From: Clostridia bacterium
GTDB taxonomy: Bacteria > Bacillota > Clostridia > Christensenellales > UMGS416
Reading direction: 5' to 3'
DNA: 64,000 nt
Assembly: GCA_016938675.1 (NCBI GenBank)
Contig: JAFGUF010000032.1
Coordinates: forward strand, 35,238 to 99,237
Positions 56,024-64,000 of this stretch are shown piece by piece (within the stretch, counting starts at the first letter, position 1; the number at the start of each line of letters is the position of its first letter). The notes under the pieces were generated by a model that was given only the letters and a program-made list of their open reading frames with translations, was not told where the DNA came from and made no database searches. A program made the position numbers and the translations under genes.

Positions 56024-57796
56024 ATGCCGGGGAGTATAGTAAAGGTATCAGGACCACTTATTGTTGCAGAGGGCATGGAGGATGTAAAGGTATACGACGT
56101 TGTCCGCGTTTCTGAGCAGAAATTAATAGGTGAAGTTATTGAATTAAGAGGCGATAAAGCCTCTATACAAGTATATGAAGAGACAGCAGGGCTCGGCCCG
56201 GGAGAGATAGTGGAGAGCACAGGCAATCCTCTCTCCGTGGAGCTTGCGCCCGGTCTTATTGAGTCAATATTCGACGGCATTCAGCGCCCGCTTGAAAGAA
56301 TAAGGGAGCAGACAGGCGACAGAATAGCCAGAGGTATTGATGTTACATCTTTGGATTATGATAGGAAGTGGGATTTCAAGAGCACTGCGAAAGTCGGCGA
56401 CAAAGTCTCCGGCGGCTCAATATTGGGCACGGTGCAGGAAACAAAAGTTGTGGAGCACAGAGTAATGGTTCCGCCGAATGTTTCAGGAGAAATCACATGG
56501 ATATATAACGGCGAGGCAACAATAACGGAGACTATCTGTAAGCTCAAGACTGATAAGGGAGAAGAGATTGAGCTCCCAATGCTGCAGAAATGGCCTGTTC
56601 GTATAGGAAGGCCTTATAAGAGCAAAATACCTCCGATGCAGCCCATGGTTACAGGACAGAGAGTAATCGACACTTTCTTCCCTGTCGCAAAGGGTGGAGT
56701 AGCCGCAGTGCCGGGCCCGTTCGGAAGCGGAAAAACCGTAGTTCAGCATCAGCTTGCCAAGTGGGCGGATGCCGACATAATAGTCTATGTTGGCTGCGGA
56801 GAGCGCGGCAACGAGATGACAGACGTTTTGATGGAATTCCCCGAACTTAAGGATCCGCGCACAGGAGAAGACCTGATGAAGCGTACAGTTCTTATTGCGA
56901 ACACATCGGATATGCCTGTTGCGGCTCGTGAAGCATCTATTTATACAGGAATTACTCTGGCAGAATATTACCGTGACATGGGATATGAAGTAGCTATAAT
57001 GGCGGACTCTACATCCCGCTGGGCAGAGGCATTAAGAGAAATGTCCGGACGCCTTGAAGAGATGCCTGGCGAAGAAGGATACCCCGCATACCTTTCATCC
57101 CGCCTTGCACAGTACTACGAAAGAGCCGGAATGGTAAACTGCTTGGGTGAAGACGGAAGAACCGGCGCAATTACTGCAATCGGTGCGGTTTCACCTCCGG
57201 GCGGAGACATGTCAGAGCCTGTTACACAGAATACACTGCGTATAGTTAAGGTTTTCTGGGGATTATCTGCACAGCTTGCATACAGAAGGCATTTCCCTGC
57301 TGTTGACTGGCTTCAGTCCTATTCACTTTATATTGATAGGCTGGGCGACTGGTATGATGAAGAAGTAGCTGCTGACTGGAGCAAACTGCGTGATGACGCC
57401 ATGAGAGTATTGCAGGAAGAATCAGAGCTTGAAGAGGTTGTAAGGCTGGTCGGTGTGGATGCATTGTCATTCCATGACAGGCTGACGCTGGAAGCAGCAC
57501 GCTCTCTGCGCGAAGACTACCTGCACCAGAACGCATTCCACGAAATTGATACATATGCTTCACTTCAGAAGCAATATAGAATGCTAAGGCTTATAATGAG
57601 CTATTACAGGGAAGCAATCGGCGCGCTTGATTCAGGCGTTGACTTCTTTGATATTACTGCTGTGCCGGCTATAGAAAAGATAGGCAGAGCGAAATACATA
57701 CATGAAGATAATTTAAGCGAATACGATATTATTGAGACTGAGCTGCGGAATCAGCTGACTGATTTAGTGGCTGACGGAGGACTGGACTATGCTTAA
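56024..57796 (+). CDS. ntpA: V-type ATPase catalytic subunit A
   Basis: A 590-residue catalytic subunit. It opens [16 protein letters not shown], has the long 'non-homologous' insert of V-type A subunits (about 110-200), the P-loop [32 protein letters not shown] and [17 protein letters not shown] 56024 after GAAGGGGG is chosen over the in-frame ATG at 56000, which lies inside ntpG. Its end overlaps ntpB by 8 nt. Confidence 0.97.
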   Translation: MPGSIVKVSGPLIVAEGMEDVKVYDVVRVSEQKLIGEVIELRGDKASIQVYEETAGLGPGEIVESTGNPLSVELAPGLIESIFDGIQRPLERIREQTGDRIARGIDVTSLDYDRKWDFKSTAKVGDKVSGGSILGTVQETKVVEHRVMVPPNVSGEITWIYNGEATITETICKLKTDKGEEIELPMLQKWPVRIGRPYKSKIPPMQPMVTGQRVIDTFFPVAKGGVAAVPGPFGSGKTVVQHQLAKWADADIIVYVGCGERGNEMTDVLMEFPELKDPRTGEDLMKRTVLIANTSDMPVAAREASIYTGITLAEYYRDMGYEVAIMADSTSRWAEALREMSGRLEEMPGEEGYPAYLSSRLAQYYERAGMVNCLGEDGRTGAITAIGAVSPPGGDMSEPVTQNTLRIVKVFWGLSAQLAYRRHFPAVDWLQSYSLYIDRLGDWYDEEVAADWSKLRDDAMRVLQEESELEEVVRLVGVDALSFHDRLTLEAARSLREDYLHQNAFHEIDTYASLQKQYRMLRLIMSYYREAIGALDSGVDFFDITAVPAIEKIGRAKYIHEDNLSEYDIIETELRNQLTDLVADGGLDYA

Positions 57797-59174
57797 AGAG
57801 TACCGCACAATAAAGGAAATCGTAGGGCCGCTGATGCTGGTCGAGCAGGTTTCTAATGTAAAATACGATGAGCTTGTCGAAGTGGAGCAGGCAAACGGAG
57901 AGATAAGACAGGGAAGAGTCCTTGAGATAAACGGAAGCAACGCACTTGTCCAGCTCTTTGAAAGCTCACAGGGATTGCATATTGCTACAGCCAAGGCAAG
58001 ATTTTTAGGAAAGGGAACACAGCTTGCTGTATCCCCTGATATATTAGGTCGTGTTTTTGACGGAATGGGAAGACCGATAGATGACGGCCCTGAAATTATT
58101 CCCGAAAAGAGACTTGATATCAATGGTACGCCAATTAACCCTGCAGCAAGGGACTATCCTTCTGAATTTATTCAGACAGGAATATCAGCAATTGACGGAC
58201 TTAATACTTTGGTTCGCGGACAGAAACTGCCGGTATTTTCAGGATCAGGTCTGCCGCATGCTGCGCTGGCCGCACAGATTGCAAGGCAAGCTCAGGTGTT
58301 GGGAACGGATTCTGAGTTCGCCGTTGTCTTCGCAGCCGTAGGTATCACCTATGAAGAAGCTGACTTCTTTATATCGGATTTCAGAAAGACTGGCGCTATC
58401 GACAGGGCGGTTCTATTCATGAACCTTGCAAATGACCCTGCTATCGAGCGTATATCCACGCCCCGCATGGCACTAACCGCTGCGGAATATCTGGCATACG
58501 ACCTCGGCATGCATGTTCTTGTTATCATAACTGATATCACAAACTACGCAGAAGCTCTGCGTGAAGTGTCGGCAGCCAGAAAGGAAGTTCCCGGACGCCG
58601 CGGATACCCCGGATATATGTATACTGACCTTGCTACAATGTATGAAAGAGCAGGAAGAATAAAGGGCAGAGCAGGCTCAATTACTCAGATACCTATCCTT
58701 ACAATGCCTGAAGATGATAAAACACACCCAATCCCAGACCTGACAGGATACATAACTGAAGGACAGATAATTTTATCAAGACAGCTCTATAAGAAGGGCA
58801 TAACACCGCCAATTGACGTGTTGCCGTCGCTATCCAGACTCAAGGATAAGGGAATTGGCAAGCAAAAGACAAGGGAAGACCACGCGGACACAATGAACCA
58901 ATTATTCTCTGCATATGCAAGAGGAAAAGAGGCAAAAGAACTGGCTGTTATCCTGGGCGATGCAGCATTGACCGATGTGGACAAACTTTATGCGGAATTT
59001 GCAGACAGATTCGAAAAAGAATATGTCTCACAAGGATATGATGCAAACAGAGGAATAGAAGACACTTTAAATCTCGGCTGGGAACTCTTAAGAATACTGC
59101 CAAAGAGTGAATTGAAGAGAATACGTGACGAGTTCTTTACAAAATACTACGACACTGCAGACCAGGAGAAATAG
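57789..59174 (+). CDS. ntpB: V-type ATPase subunit B
   Basis: A 461-residue non-catalytic nucleotide-binding head subunit. [16 protein letters not shown] opens it; [19 protein letters not shown] replaces a true P-loop, and [20 protein letters not shown] and [18 protein letters not shown] segment ([20 protein letters not shown]) are conserved. It starts within the end of ntpA. Confidence 0.97.
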   Translation: MLKEYRTIKEIVGPLMLVEQVSNVKYDELVEVEQANGEIRQGRVLEINGSNALVQLFESSQGLHIATAKARFLGKGTQLAVSPDILGRVFDGMGRPIDDGPEIIPEKRLDINGTPINPAARDYPSEFIQTGISAIDGLNTLVRGQKLPVFSGSGLPHAALAAQIARQAQVLGTDSEFAVVFAAVGITYEEADFFISDFRKTGAIDRAVLFMNLANDPAIERISTPRMALTAAEYLAYDLGMHVLVIITDITNYAEALREVSAARKEVPGRRGYPGYMYTDLATMYERAGRIKGRAGSITQIPILTMPEDDKTHPIPDLTGYITEGQIILSRQLYKKGITPPIDVLPSLSRLKDKGIGKQKTREDHADTMNQLFSAYARGKEAKELAVILGDAALTDVDKLYAEFADRFEKEYVSQGYDANRGIEDTLNLGWELLRILPKSELKRIRDEFFTKYYDTADQEK

Positions 59175-59183
59175 GAATAAAGC

Positions 59184-59813
59184 ATGGCAATTTTGAATGT
59201 TAATCCTACCAGAATGGAGCTAAGCAACCTTAAAAAGCGCTACAAGACCGCAACAAGAGGCCACAAATTGTTGAAAGACAAGCGTGACGAGATGATGCGG
59301 CAGTTTGTTGCGTTTGTAAAGGAAAACAAAAAGCTGCGCGAAAACGTGGAAAAGGAACTTACCAAGGCGATGAAGGAATTCCTGATGGCAAGAGCCGGAC
59401 TTAGTCAGGAGTCTCTGGAGAGCGCAGTTCTGATGCCCGGAAGGCAGGTTTCCCTAAAGGTAAGCAAGCAGAACGTAATGAGCGTAGACGTGCCTGTATT
59501 TGATCTGCAGATAAGCGAAGGGAACATATATCCCTACGGACTTTTGGAGACCACAGCGGAGCTTGACGAGTCTGTGCTGATGTTGAGCAATGCCTTCACC
59601 AACATGATGGCTCTGGCTCAAAAAGAAAAGGCATGCAACATGCTGGCAGATGAAATTGAAAAGACGAGAAGAAGAGTTAACGCACTGGAGTACGTAATGA
59701 TTCCTGACCTCGAAGACACTATTAAGTTCATCAAAATGAAACTGGATGAAAACGACAGAGCCAGCAGAACCAGATTGATGAAGGTAAAGGACATGATGGC
59801 ACAGCGGCAATAA
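59184..59813 (+). CDS. ntpD: V-type ATPase central-stalk subunit D
   Basis: A 209-residue rotor shaft, mostly two long helices that form a coiled coil inside the head. NPTRMELSNLKKRYKTATRG and HKLLKDKRDEMM at the start and RRRVNALEYVMIPDLEDTI near the end are the family signatures. ATG 59184 after AGGAAT. Last gene of the ntp set; no ntpH or ntpJ follows. Confidence 0.96.
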   Translation: MAILNVNPTRMELSNLKKRYKTATRGHKLLKDKRDEMMRQFVAFVKENKKLRENVEKELTKAMKEFLMARAGLSQESLESAVLMPGRQVSLKVSKQNVMSVDVPVFDLQISEGNIYPYGLLETTAELDESVLMLSNAFTNMMALAQKEKACNMLADEIEKTRRRVNALEYVMIPDLEDTIKFIKMKLDENDRASRTRLMKVKDMMAQRQ

Positions 59814-59834
59814 CGAAGCTGATTGAGAGATATA

Positions 59835-60458
59835 ATGGGAAAAGGTTTATTTATTACATTTGAAGGCCTGGACGGGGCAGGAAAGAGCACGCAAATCCAG
59901 AGGGCGAAGGAAATATTCGTTCAAAAGGGATATGACGTGGTTATTACCCGCGAGCCCGGCGGCACAGAAATCAGCGAAAAAATACGCAGTATCATTCTGG
60001 ATAATAATAATGATGAGATGGGCTTTGTTACGGAAGCTCTTCTTTATGCTGCATCAAGGGCTCAGCATGTATTTGAGAAAATAAAGCCTGCATTAGATGA
60101 TAACAAAGTGGTTATCTGCGACAGGTATGTGCATTCCAGCATTGCTTATCAGGGATACGGCAGGCAGCTGGGCGCAGAGAGAGTAATGGAGATTAATAAG
60201 CACGCAATAGATGGGATAATGCCGGACTTATCTTTCTTTATACTTTTGCCTACAGAGAAGGCGTTGGAAAGACTGATGAAATCCCAAAGGGAGCTGGACA
60301 GGCTGGAAGTAGAGGAAGTTGACTTTTTCAAGCGCATAGAAGAAGGATACAATGAAATAGCTGATACCTATGACAATATAGTCAAAATTGACGCTTCAAA
60401 ATCAGTCGATGAAATATCAGAGCAGATAAAATATTGGATTGACAAAAAAGGTTTCTGA
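59835..60458 (+). CDS. tmk: Thymidylate kinase
   Basis: A 207-residue P-loop kinase making dTDP. P-loop ITFEGLDGAGKSTQI at the N-terminus, TREPGGTEISEKIR (the DR/E-R motif region) and CDRYVHSSIAYQGYGR are the family hallmarks. ATG 59835 is preferred to the TTG at 59823. It lies 21 bp after ntpD and 2 bp before the next gene. Confidence 0.96.
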   Translation: MGKGLFITFEGLDGAGKSTQIQRAKEIFVQKGYDVVITREPGGTEISEKIRSIILDNNNDEMGFVTEALLYAASRAQHVFEKIKPALDDNKVVICDRYVHSSIAYQGYGRQLGAERVMEINKHAIDGIMPDLSFFILLPTEKALERLMKSQRELDRLEVEEVDFFKRIEEGYNEIADTYDNIVKIDASKSVDEISEQIKYWIDKKGF

Positions 60459-60460
60459 AG

Positions 60461-61174
60461 ATGAAAGAAAGCGACCTTTACCCACATATAAAAAGTTTTT
60501 TCATTGAGCAGGGATATGATGTGAAGGCTGAAATTGCCGATTGCGATGTTATGGCAGTTAAAGACGACATAATTGTAATTGTTGAGATGAAAACCAACCT
60601 TAATCTACCACTTTTAGGGCAGGCAGCTGAAAGACAGCTGCTTTTTGACATTGTATACATTGCTGTGCCTAAGCCGCAGTATAAAAAAAGATTCTCCAGC
60701 CAGTATAAACGAAATTTAAGGATTGTAAAACGGCTGAACCTTGGCTTGATATATGTTGATGTAAGAGGCGAGGGAGCGTGCATTGAGGAGTTTCCTCCCA
60801 AGATATTCAGGGGCGGTATTAATAAAACACGCCGTCAGATATTGAGAGAGAAAGCTATCAATGAATTCAAAGGCTTAAGCGGCGATTATAACATCGGCGG
60901 AACAAACAAAGTAAAGAAAATGACTGCCTACAAGGAGAGTGCCATTTCAATAGCAATGTATCTGGACAGGTTCGGCCCAGCAAAAGCAAGTCAAATCAAG
61001 AAATTTGGCTGCGGAGAAAAAACATGGCAGATACTATACAGCAATTTTTATGGATGGTTCGAAAAAAAAGGCGATGGTGTATACTCGATTACAGATAAGG
61101 GCAGAGAGGACATTAAATCCTATTCAGAAATATGCGCTGTTATTGAAAGAACGTTGTTTTCGGAAGACAAATAG
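60461..61174 (+). CDS. DUF2161-like PD-(D/E)XK nuclease-fold protein
   Basis: A 237-residue protein. The N-terminal half (about 1-115), LYPHIKSFFIEQGYDVKAEI then CDVMAVKDDIIVIVEMKT, has an acidic residue followed by the E-x-K pattern of PD-(D/E)XK enzymes and matches what I recall of DUF2161. The C-terminal part (about 145-230) looks like a winged helix. The function is unknown; a DNA repair or nucleic-acid role is plausible. It follows tmk by 2 bp and so is likely cotranscribed with it. Confidence 0.7.
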   Translation: MKESDLYPHIKSFFIEQGYDVKAEIADCDVMAVKDDIIVIVEMKTNLNLPLLGQAAERQLLFDIVYIAVPKPQYKKRFSSQYKRNLRIVKRLNLGLIYVDVRGEGACIEEFPPKIFRGGINKTRRQILREKAINEFKGLSGDYNIGGTNKVKKMTAYKESAISIAMYLDRFGPAKASQIKKFGCGEKTWQILYSNFYGWFEKKGDGVYSITDKGREDIKSYSEICAVIERTLFSEDK

Positions 61175-61235
61175 TATAATTGATTAAATTTATTGGATAG
61201 TTAGTACACTTAACATTTATTCCTTCAAAATAATG

Positions 61236-61244
61236 TGGTATAAT
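61236..61244 (+). promoter_or_regulatory. Extended -10 promoter of the small membrane protein
   Basis: TG-N-TATAAT (61236-61244) with no clear -35. The start near 61251 leaves a leader of about 15 nt carrying GGAGGG. Confidence 0.65.
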
Positions 61245-61265
61245 ATATTTATGGAGGGAACACAT

Positions 61266-61745
61266 TTGTATACGTTTGATGATATAAAAGATATAGAAAA
61301 ATCACTAAAAAAATTCTTATTATTTTTCCTGATTGGAACCTTAATTTTCATAGGTGTTTTAGCATCCGTGTTCAGAAACTGGGGCACGGACTTAGATCCG
61401 GTGCGCTTGCCTGCATGGCCTGCGTATGCTGCGGGAGTAGTTTATGCTATTGGCGTGGTTTTCTCATGGGGTATGATAGGTGCGCAGATAATAAGGTACA
61501 GGAGTTTTGTATATGAAATGATCAACGGGCTTGAAAGAAGCATTCAGGGAACTGTTGCAGAGATTGAAGAAAAACTCTATCATGACAACGATTTGGAATT
61601 CTACAGTATAAAAATAAAAGACAGCGAAAAGGAAGAGAAAAAAACTGTATATTTAGATAAGTTGAAAGACATAAGCTTATTGAATACGGGTATGAATGTG
61701 AAACTTACGATGGTTGGCAATCACATAAAGGATATTCACTCCTAG
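61266..61745 (+). CDS. Two-helix membrane protein, function unknown
   Basis: A protein of about 159 residues not recognised as a named family. Two hydrophobic segments (about 20-41 and 60-80) are followed by a soluble C-terminal part (about 90-159) of alternating beta-like stretches (DLEFYSIKIKD, MNVKLTMVGNHIKDI). The TTG at 61266 is chosen because GGAGGG stands 7 nt upstream and the promoter start falls at about 61251, which rules out the earlier ATG codons. It lies 15 bp before the USP-like gene. Confidence 0.7.
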   Translation: MYTFDDIKDIEKSLKKFLLFFLIGTLIFIGVLASVFRNWGTDLDPVRLPAWPAYAAGVVYAIGVVFSWGMIGAQIIRYRSFVYEMINGLERSIQGTVAEIEEKLYHDNDLEFYSIKIKDSEKEEKKTVYLDKLKDISLLNTGMNVKLTMVGNHIKDIHS

Positions 61746-61760
61746 AAAGACGAGAAGAAG

Positions 61761-62171
61761 ATGGGCGACAACGAAAATATTGATATCATGGTGTGCGTAA
61801 CAAGGCAGAGATCCTGCGAAAGGCTTATTAAACGCGCTGTGAGCATGACTGAAGATGACGGAGGCTCAATAGGCGTTGTTCATGTAGCGGGTCTTACGGA
61901 GAATCTTATGGGCAATCCAGACGAGGGAAATGCCCTTGACATATTGTTTTCTGTTTCCAAGAATAACAATGCGCAGATGCATATGCTAAGAAGCGATGAC
62001 CTTACCAATACGCTTGTTGACTTTGCAAAAGCACATAAAGTAAAAATACTGATACTTGGCCAGTCCAAATCAACAGGGCACAAAGTAAACAGTATCATTA
62101 ACGCATTCAATAAACATCTGCCGGAAGTAGAGCAGCATGTGATATCTGACGGCTCAATGAGCGATGATTAA
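61761..62171 (+). CDS. Universal stress protein-like (KdpD USP-type) protein
   Basis: A 136-residue alpha/beta protein. IDIMVCVTRQRSCERLIKRA resembles the USP-like domain of KdpD sensors, and LVDFAKAHKVKILILGQSKS the second half of the fold. The ATP-binding G-2x-G-9x-G motif is not clearly kept. It occurs as a free protein with no kinase part. ATG 61761 after AGAAGA. A terminator follows directly. Confidence 0.72.
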   Translation: MGDNENIDIMVCVTRQRSCERLIKRAVSMTEDDGGSIGVVHVAGLTENLMGNPDEGNALDILFSVSKNNNAQMHMLRSDDLTNTLVDFAKAHKVKILILGQSKSTGHKVNSIINAFNKHLPEVEQHVISDGSMSDD

Positions 62172-62200
62172 AAAGGAATCTTATGAAGATTCCTTTTTTA
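62170..62200. terminator. Bidirectional terminator between the USP-like gene and tadA
   Basis: AAAAAGGAATCTT (62170-62182) pairs perfectly with AAGATTCCTTTTT (62186-62198) around a 3-base loop, with T runs on both strands. It serves the converging genes. Confidence 0.9.
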
Positions 62201-62203
62201 GTA

Positions 62204-62668
62204 CTAAAATAGTTTATATGAAATTCTTTTCTTCTTAAAATATTCAGTCAGAATATTCTTGCATTTTTCATTTAATATTCCGCCAGTCACCTTCACATGA
62301 TGGTTGAAATTCCGATCTTCTGGGAGATTATAAATAGAGCCGCAGCAGCCATACTTCCCGTCAAAAGCTCCAAAGTACAACCTTTCAATTCTAGAATTTA
62401 TTATGGTGCCAGCGCACATTGCGCAGGGCTCAAGCGTAACATAAAGCGAAGCTCCTGATAGATTCCAGTTCCCGACAGATTTGGCTGCGTCCTTTAGTGC
62501 GACAATCTCAGCATGTGCTAATGGGTCAGAATCCACCTCACGGCGGTTTTCTCCGCGTCCGATTATCTTACCGTTAAGCACGACAACAGCGCCTACAGGA
62601 ATATCATCATGTAAAAGCGCATATTCTGCCATTTTAATGGCTTCATTTATATATTCTTCGTGTGACAT
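62204..62668 (-). CDS. tadA: tRNA-specific adenosine deaminase
   Basis: A 154-residue zinc deaminase making inosine at the wobble position of tRNA-Arg(ACG). The catalytic HAEIVAL is at 52-58, with zinc ligands in TLEPCAMCAG (Cys82, Cys85). The length is normal. ATG at 62668. It lies just downstream of tRNA-Thr(CGT) on the same strand and could share a transcript with it and asd. Confidence 0.96.
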   Translation of the reverse strand: MSHEEYINEAIKMAEYALLHDDIPVGAVVVLNGKIIGRGENRREVDSDPLAHAEIVALKDAAKSVGNWNLSGASLYVTLEPCAMCAGTIINSRIERLYFGAFDGKYGCCGSIYNLPEDRNFNHHVKVTGGILNEKCKNILTEYFKKKRISYKLF

Positions 62669-62690
62669 AAAAATAATATGAAAAAAATAC

Positions 62691-62766
62691 TGGAGCCAAT
62701 GAGGAGGATCGAACTCCTGACCTGCAGTTTACGAAACTGCTGCTCTGCCGACTGAGCTACATTGGC
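62691..62766 (-). tRNA. tRNA-Thr(CGT)
   Basis: A 76-nt cloverleaf with encoded CCA. Acceptor GCCAATG pairs with CATTGGC, the anticodon stem GCAGT/ACTGC encloses TTCGTAA (anticodon CGT), and the T-arm is AGGAG-TTCGATC-CTCCT. It reads ACG codons and lies 13 bp after asd. Confidence 0.95.
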
Positions 62767-62779
62767 TTAAGTTTTTTAA

Positions 62780-63859
62780 TCAGTCAAAATATCCTTTTGC
62801 GGCTATCAATTCTGCCATCAGCACAGCGCCGCCTGCTGCACCTCTTAATGTATTGTGGCTCAGCACCACAAATTTATAATCAAATAATGTATCCTCGCGC
62901 AGCCTGCCGATAGTTACCGCCATGCCGTTCTCTAGGTCTCTGTCCAGCCTAGTTTGCGGCCTGTCGGCCTCTTCAAAATAATGAAGGAACTGCTTTGGCG
63001 CGTTAGGCAGGCCAAGCTCCTGCGGCTCACCTTTATATGATGCCCATCTTTCCTTAATCTCATCTATTGATGGCTTGTTTTTAAAAGTTACAAACACCGC
63101 TGCCATGTGTCCGTCGGATACGGGGACACGGATACACTGAGAGCTAATCTCTGGCTTGTCAGTATCCACTATAACATCATTTTCAATTTTACCCCAGATT
63201 TTCAGAGGTTCTTTTTCACTTTTCTCCTCTTCGCCAGGTATCAGCGGAATTACATTATCTATCATTTCCGGCCACATGTCAAATGTTTTTCCTGCGCCGG
63301 AAATTGCCTGGTATGTGCAGGCAGCAACTTTCTCAATTCCGAAGTCCTTTAGAGGCTCAAGTGCCGGCACATAAGACTGGATAGAGCAATTGGGTTTAAC
63401 GGCAATAAAGCCTTTTTTTGTTCCAAGGCGCTTTCTTTGTGAATGAATGATGTCAACGTGCTCAGAGTTGATTTCCGGAATAAGCATAGGTACATCAGGT
63501 GTCTTTCTGTGCGCGCTGTTATTTGATATTACAGGGATTTCAGCCTTTGCGTAGGCTTCTTCAAGCTTTTTTGTATCTTCTTTATTGAGGGAGACCGCGC
63601 AGAAAACAAGGTCAACCAATGACTTAACGGCGTCAATATTATCGGCATCAAGAACTGTCATTTCTCCGATTGCGTCTGTGAAACCTTCTTTCATCGCCCA
63701 GCGGTCAGCCATAAGATCAGCGTATTTTTTCCCTGCTGAGTTTTTGCTGGCAGATAGTGCAGTTATAGTGAAAAACGGGTGGTTCTGAAGCAATGTAATA
63801 AAGCGCTGGCCTACCATGCCAGTGGCGCCGATTATGCCAACCCTGTAGTTTTTAATCAT
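62780..63859 (-). CDS. asd: Aspartate-semialdehyde dehydrogenase
   Basis: A 359-residue NADPH-dependent enzyme making aspartate semialdehyde for the Lys/DAP, Thr and Met pathways. The nucleotide loop is VGIIGATGMVGQRF, the catalytic cysteine is in AVKPNCSIQ (about residue 158), and TYQAISGAGKTFDMWPEM and the histidine region SDGHMAAVFV follow. The length and motifs fit the archaeal/fungal-like branch common in clostridia. ATG 63859 after AGGAAGG. No lysine riboswitch was seen in the short leader. Confidence 0.95.
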   Translation of the reverse strand: MIKNYRVGIIGATGMVGQRFITLLQNHPFFTITALSASKNSAGKKYADLMADRWAMKEGFTDAIGEMTVLDADNIDAVKSLVDLVFCAVSLNKEDTKKLEEAYAKAEIPVISNNSAHRKTPDVPMLIPEINSEHVDIIHSQRKRLGTKKGFIAVKPNCSIQSYVPALEPLKDFGIEKVAACTYQAISGAGKTFDMWPEMIDNVIPLIPGEEEKSEKEPLKIWGKIENDVIVDTDKPEISSQCIRVPVSDGHMAAVFVTFKNKPSIDEIKERWASYKGEPQELGLPNAPKQFLHYFEEADRPQTRLDRDLENGMAVTIGRLREDTLFDYKFVVLSHNTLRGAAGGAVLMAELIAAKGYFD

Positions 63860-63890
63860 AATTTAGCCTTCCTGTTAAAACATTTTATAA

Positions 63891-63919
63891 AGTATATCAT
63901 AAGGTATTTTCAATGGCAA
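63891..63919 (-). promoter_or_regulatory. Sigma-A promoter of asd
   Basis: On the minus strand TTGCCA (63914-63919) and TATACT (63891-63896) are 17 bp apart. The start near 63884 gives a leader of about 25 nt. The remaining 63920-64000 is AT-rich with nothing recognised. Confidence 0.83.
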
Positions 63920-64000
63920 CTATAAAAATAAATATAATATTGTATATTTTTTTATTCAGCAAAGTGATTAATTAACATTTTTTTAACACTTCCTTTATAC

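Noticed and set aside
63860..64000. A lysine riboswitch before asd
   Set aside because: A consensus promoter gives a leader of only about 25 nt, and no riboswitch core is visible.

Overview
The window reads as chromosomal DNA of a low-GC, Gram-positive anaerobe of the class Clostridia. The evidence is the AT-rich sequence with strong AGGAGG-type ribosome binding sites, a T-box leader in front of leuA, a Bacillus-like purR-glmU-prs block, an oxygen-sensitive two-subunit serine dehydratase, a meso-diaminopimelate-type MurE inside a division and cell-wall (dcw) cluster, and an Enterococcus hirae-like V-type ATPase operon next to an F-type one. A clostridial 'Family XIII'-like lineage is a guess that I cannot test here.

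Layout. 0-6 kb, minus strand: the start of lysA, a half-size AI-2E-family membrane protein, rnc, acpP, plsX, leuA with its T-box, and a GNAT acetyltransferase behind its own promoter, a 21-codon leader ORF and a terminator. 6.3-7.9 kb, plus: sdaAB-sdaAA. 7.9-13.7 kb, minus: a one-carbon/methionine operon (homocysteine methyltransferase-MTHFR fusion, a cobalamin-domain-less MetH core, an aconitase-family hydratase). 13.9-18.7 kb, plus: a MarR regulator, then purR, glmU, prs and fba. 19-23 kb: a free-methionine sulfoxide reductase, flavodoxin, a DUF697-like membrane protein, a serine hydrolase, an XRE regulator, and tRNA-Thr(GGT) with a partial second copy of its 3' end and terminator. 23.4-36.6 kb, plus: the dcw cluster mraZ-rsmH-ftsL-pbp-murE-mraY-murD-ftsW-ftsQ-ftsA-ftsZ. 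bioY converges on ftsZ. 37.3-42.7 kb: polA-coaE-an orphan solute-binding lipoprotein, then hpf. 42.8-43.9 kb: an Eis-like acetyltransferase. 44.0-50.1 kb: the F-type ATPase operon atpBEFHAGDC. 50.2-61.2 kb: rpiB-upp, the V-type ATPase operon ntpFIKECGABD, tmk and a DUF2161 nuclease-like gene. The right end holds a small membrane protein, a USP-like protein, tadA, tRNA-Thr(CGT) and asd.

How the genes work together. purR, prs and glmU link purine control, PRPP supply and UDP-GlcNAc supply. The dcw block makes lipid-linked peptidoglycan precursor and the divisome. The two rotary ATPases sit in consecutive operons about 1.2 kb apart. The V-type membrane subunit keeps every recognised Na+ ligand, while the F-type c subunit has only part of the Na+ signature, so a division of labour between ions is plausible.

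Most notable observations: (1) the only PBP of the dcw cluster has lost key residues in all three transpeptidase motifs (SAFE, SCS, NTA) yet keeps its architecture and PASTA domains, so it looks like a pseudoenzyme; (2) the F-type delta subunit is reduced to its C-terminal 72 residues; (3) the acetyltransferase at 5.2-6.0 kb has the layout of a leader-peptide attenuator; (4) F- and V-type ATPases lie side by side with different ion signatures; (5) tRNA-Thr(GGT) carries an att-like 3'-end duplication. No CRISPR array, insertion sequence, rRNA gene or intact prophage was seen.
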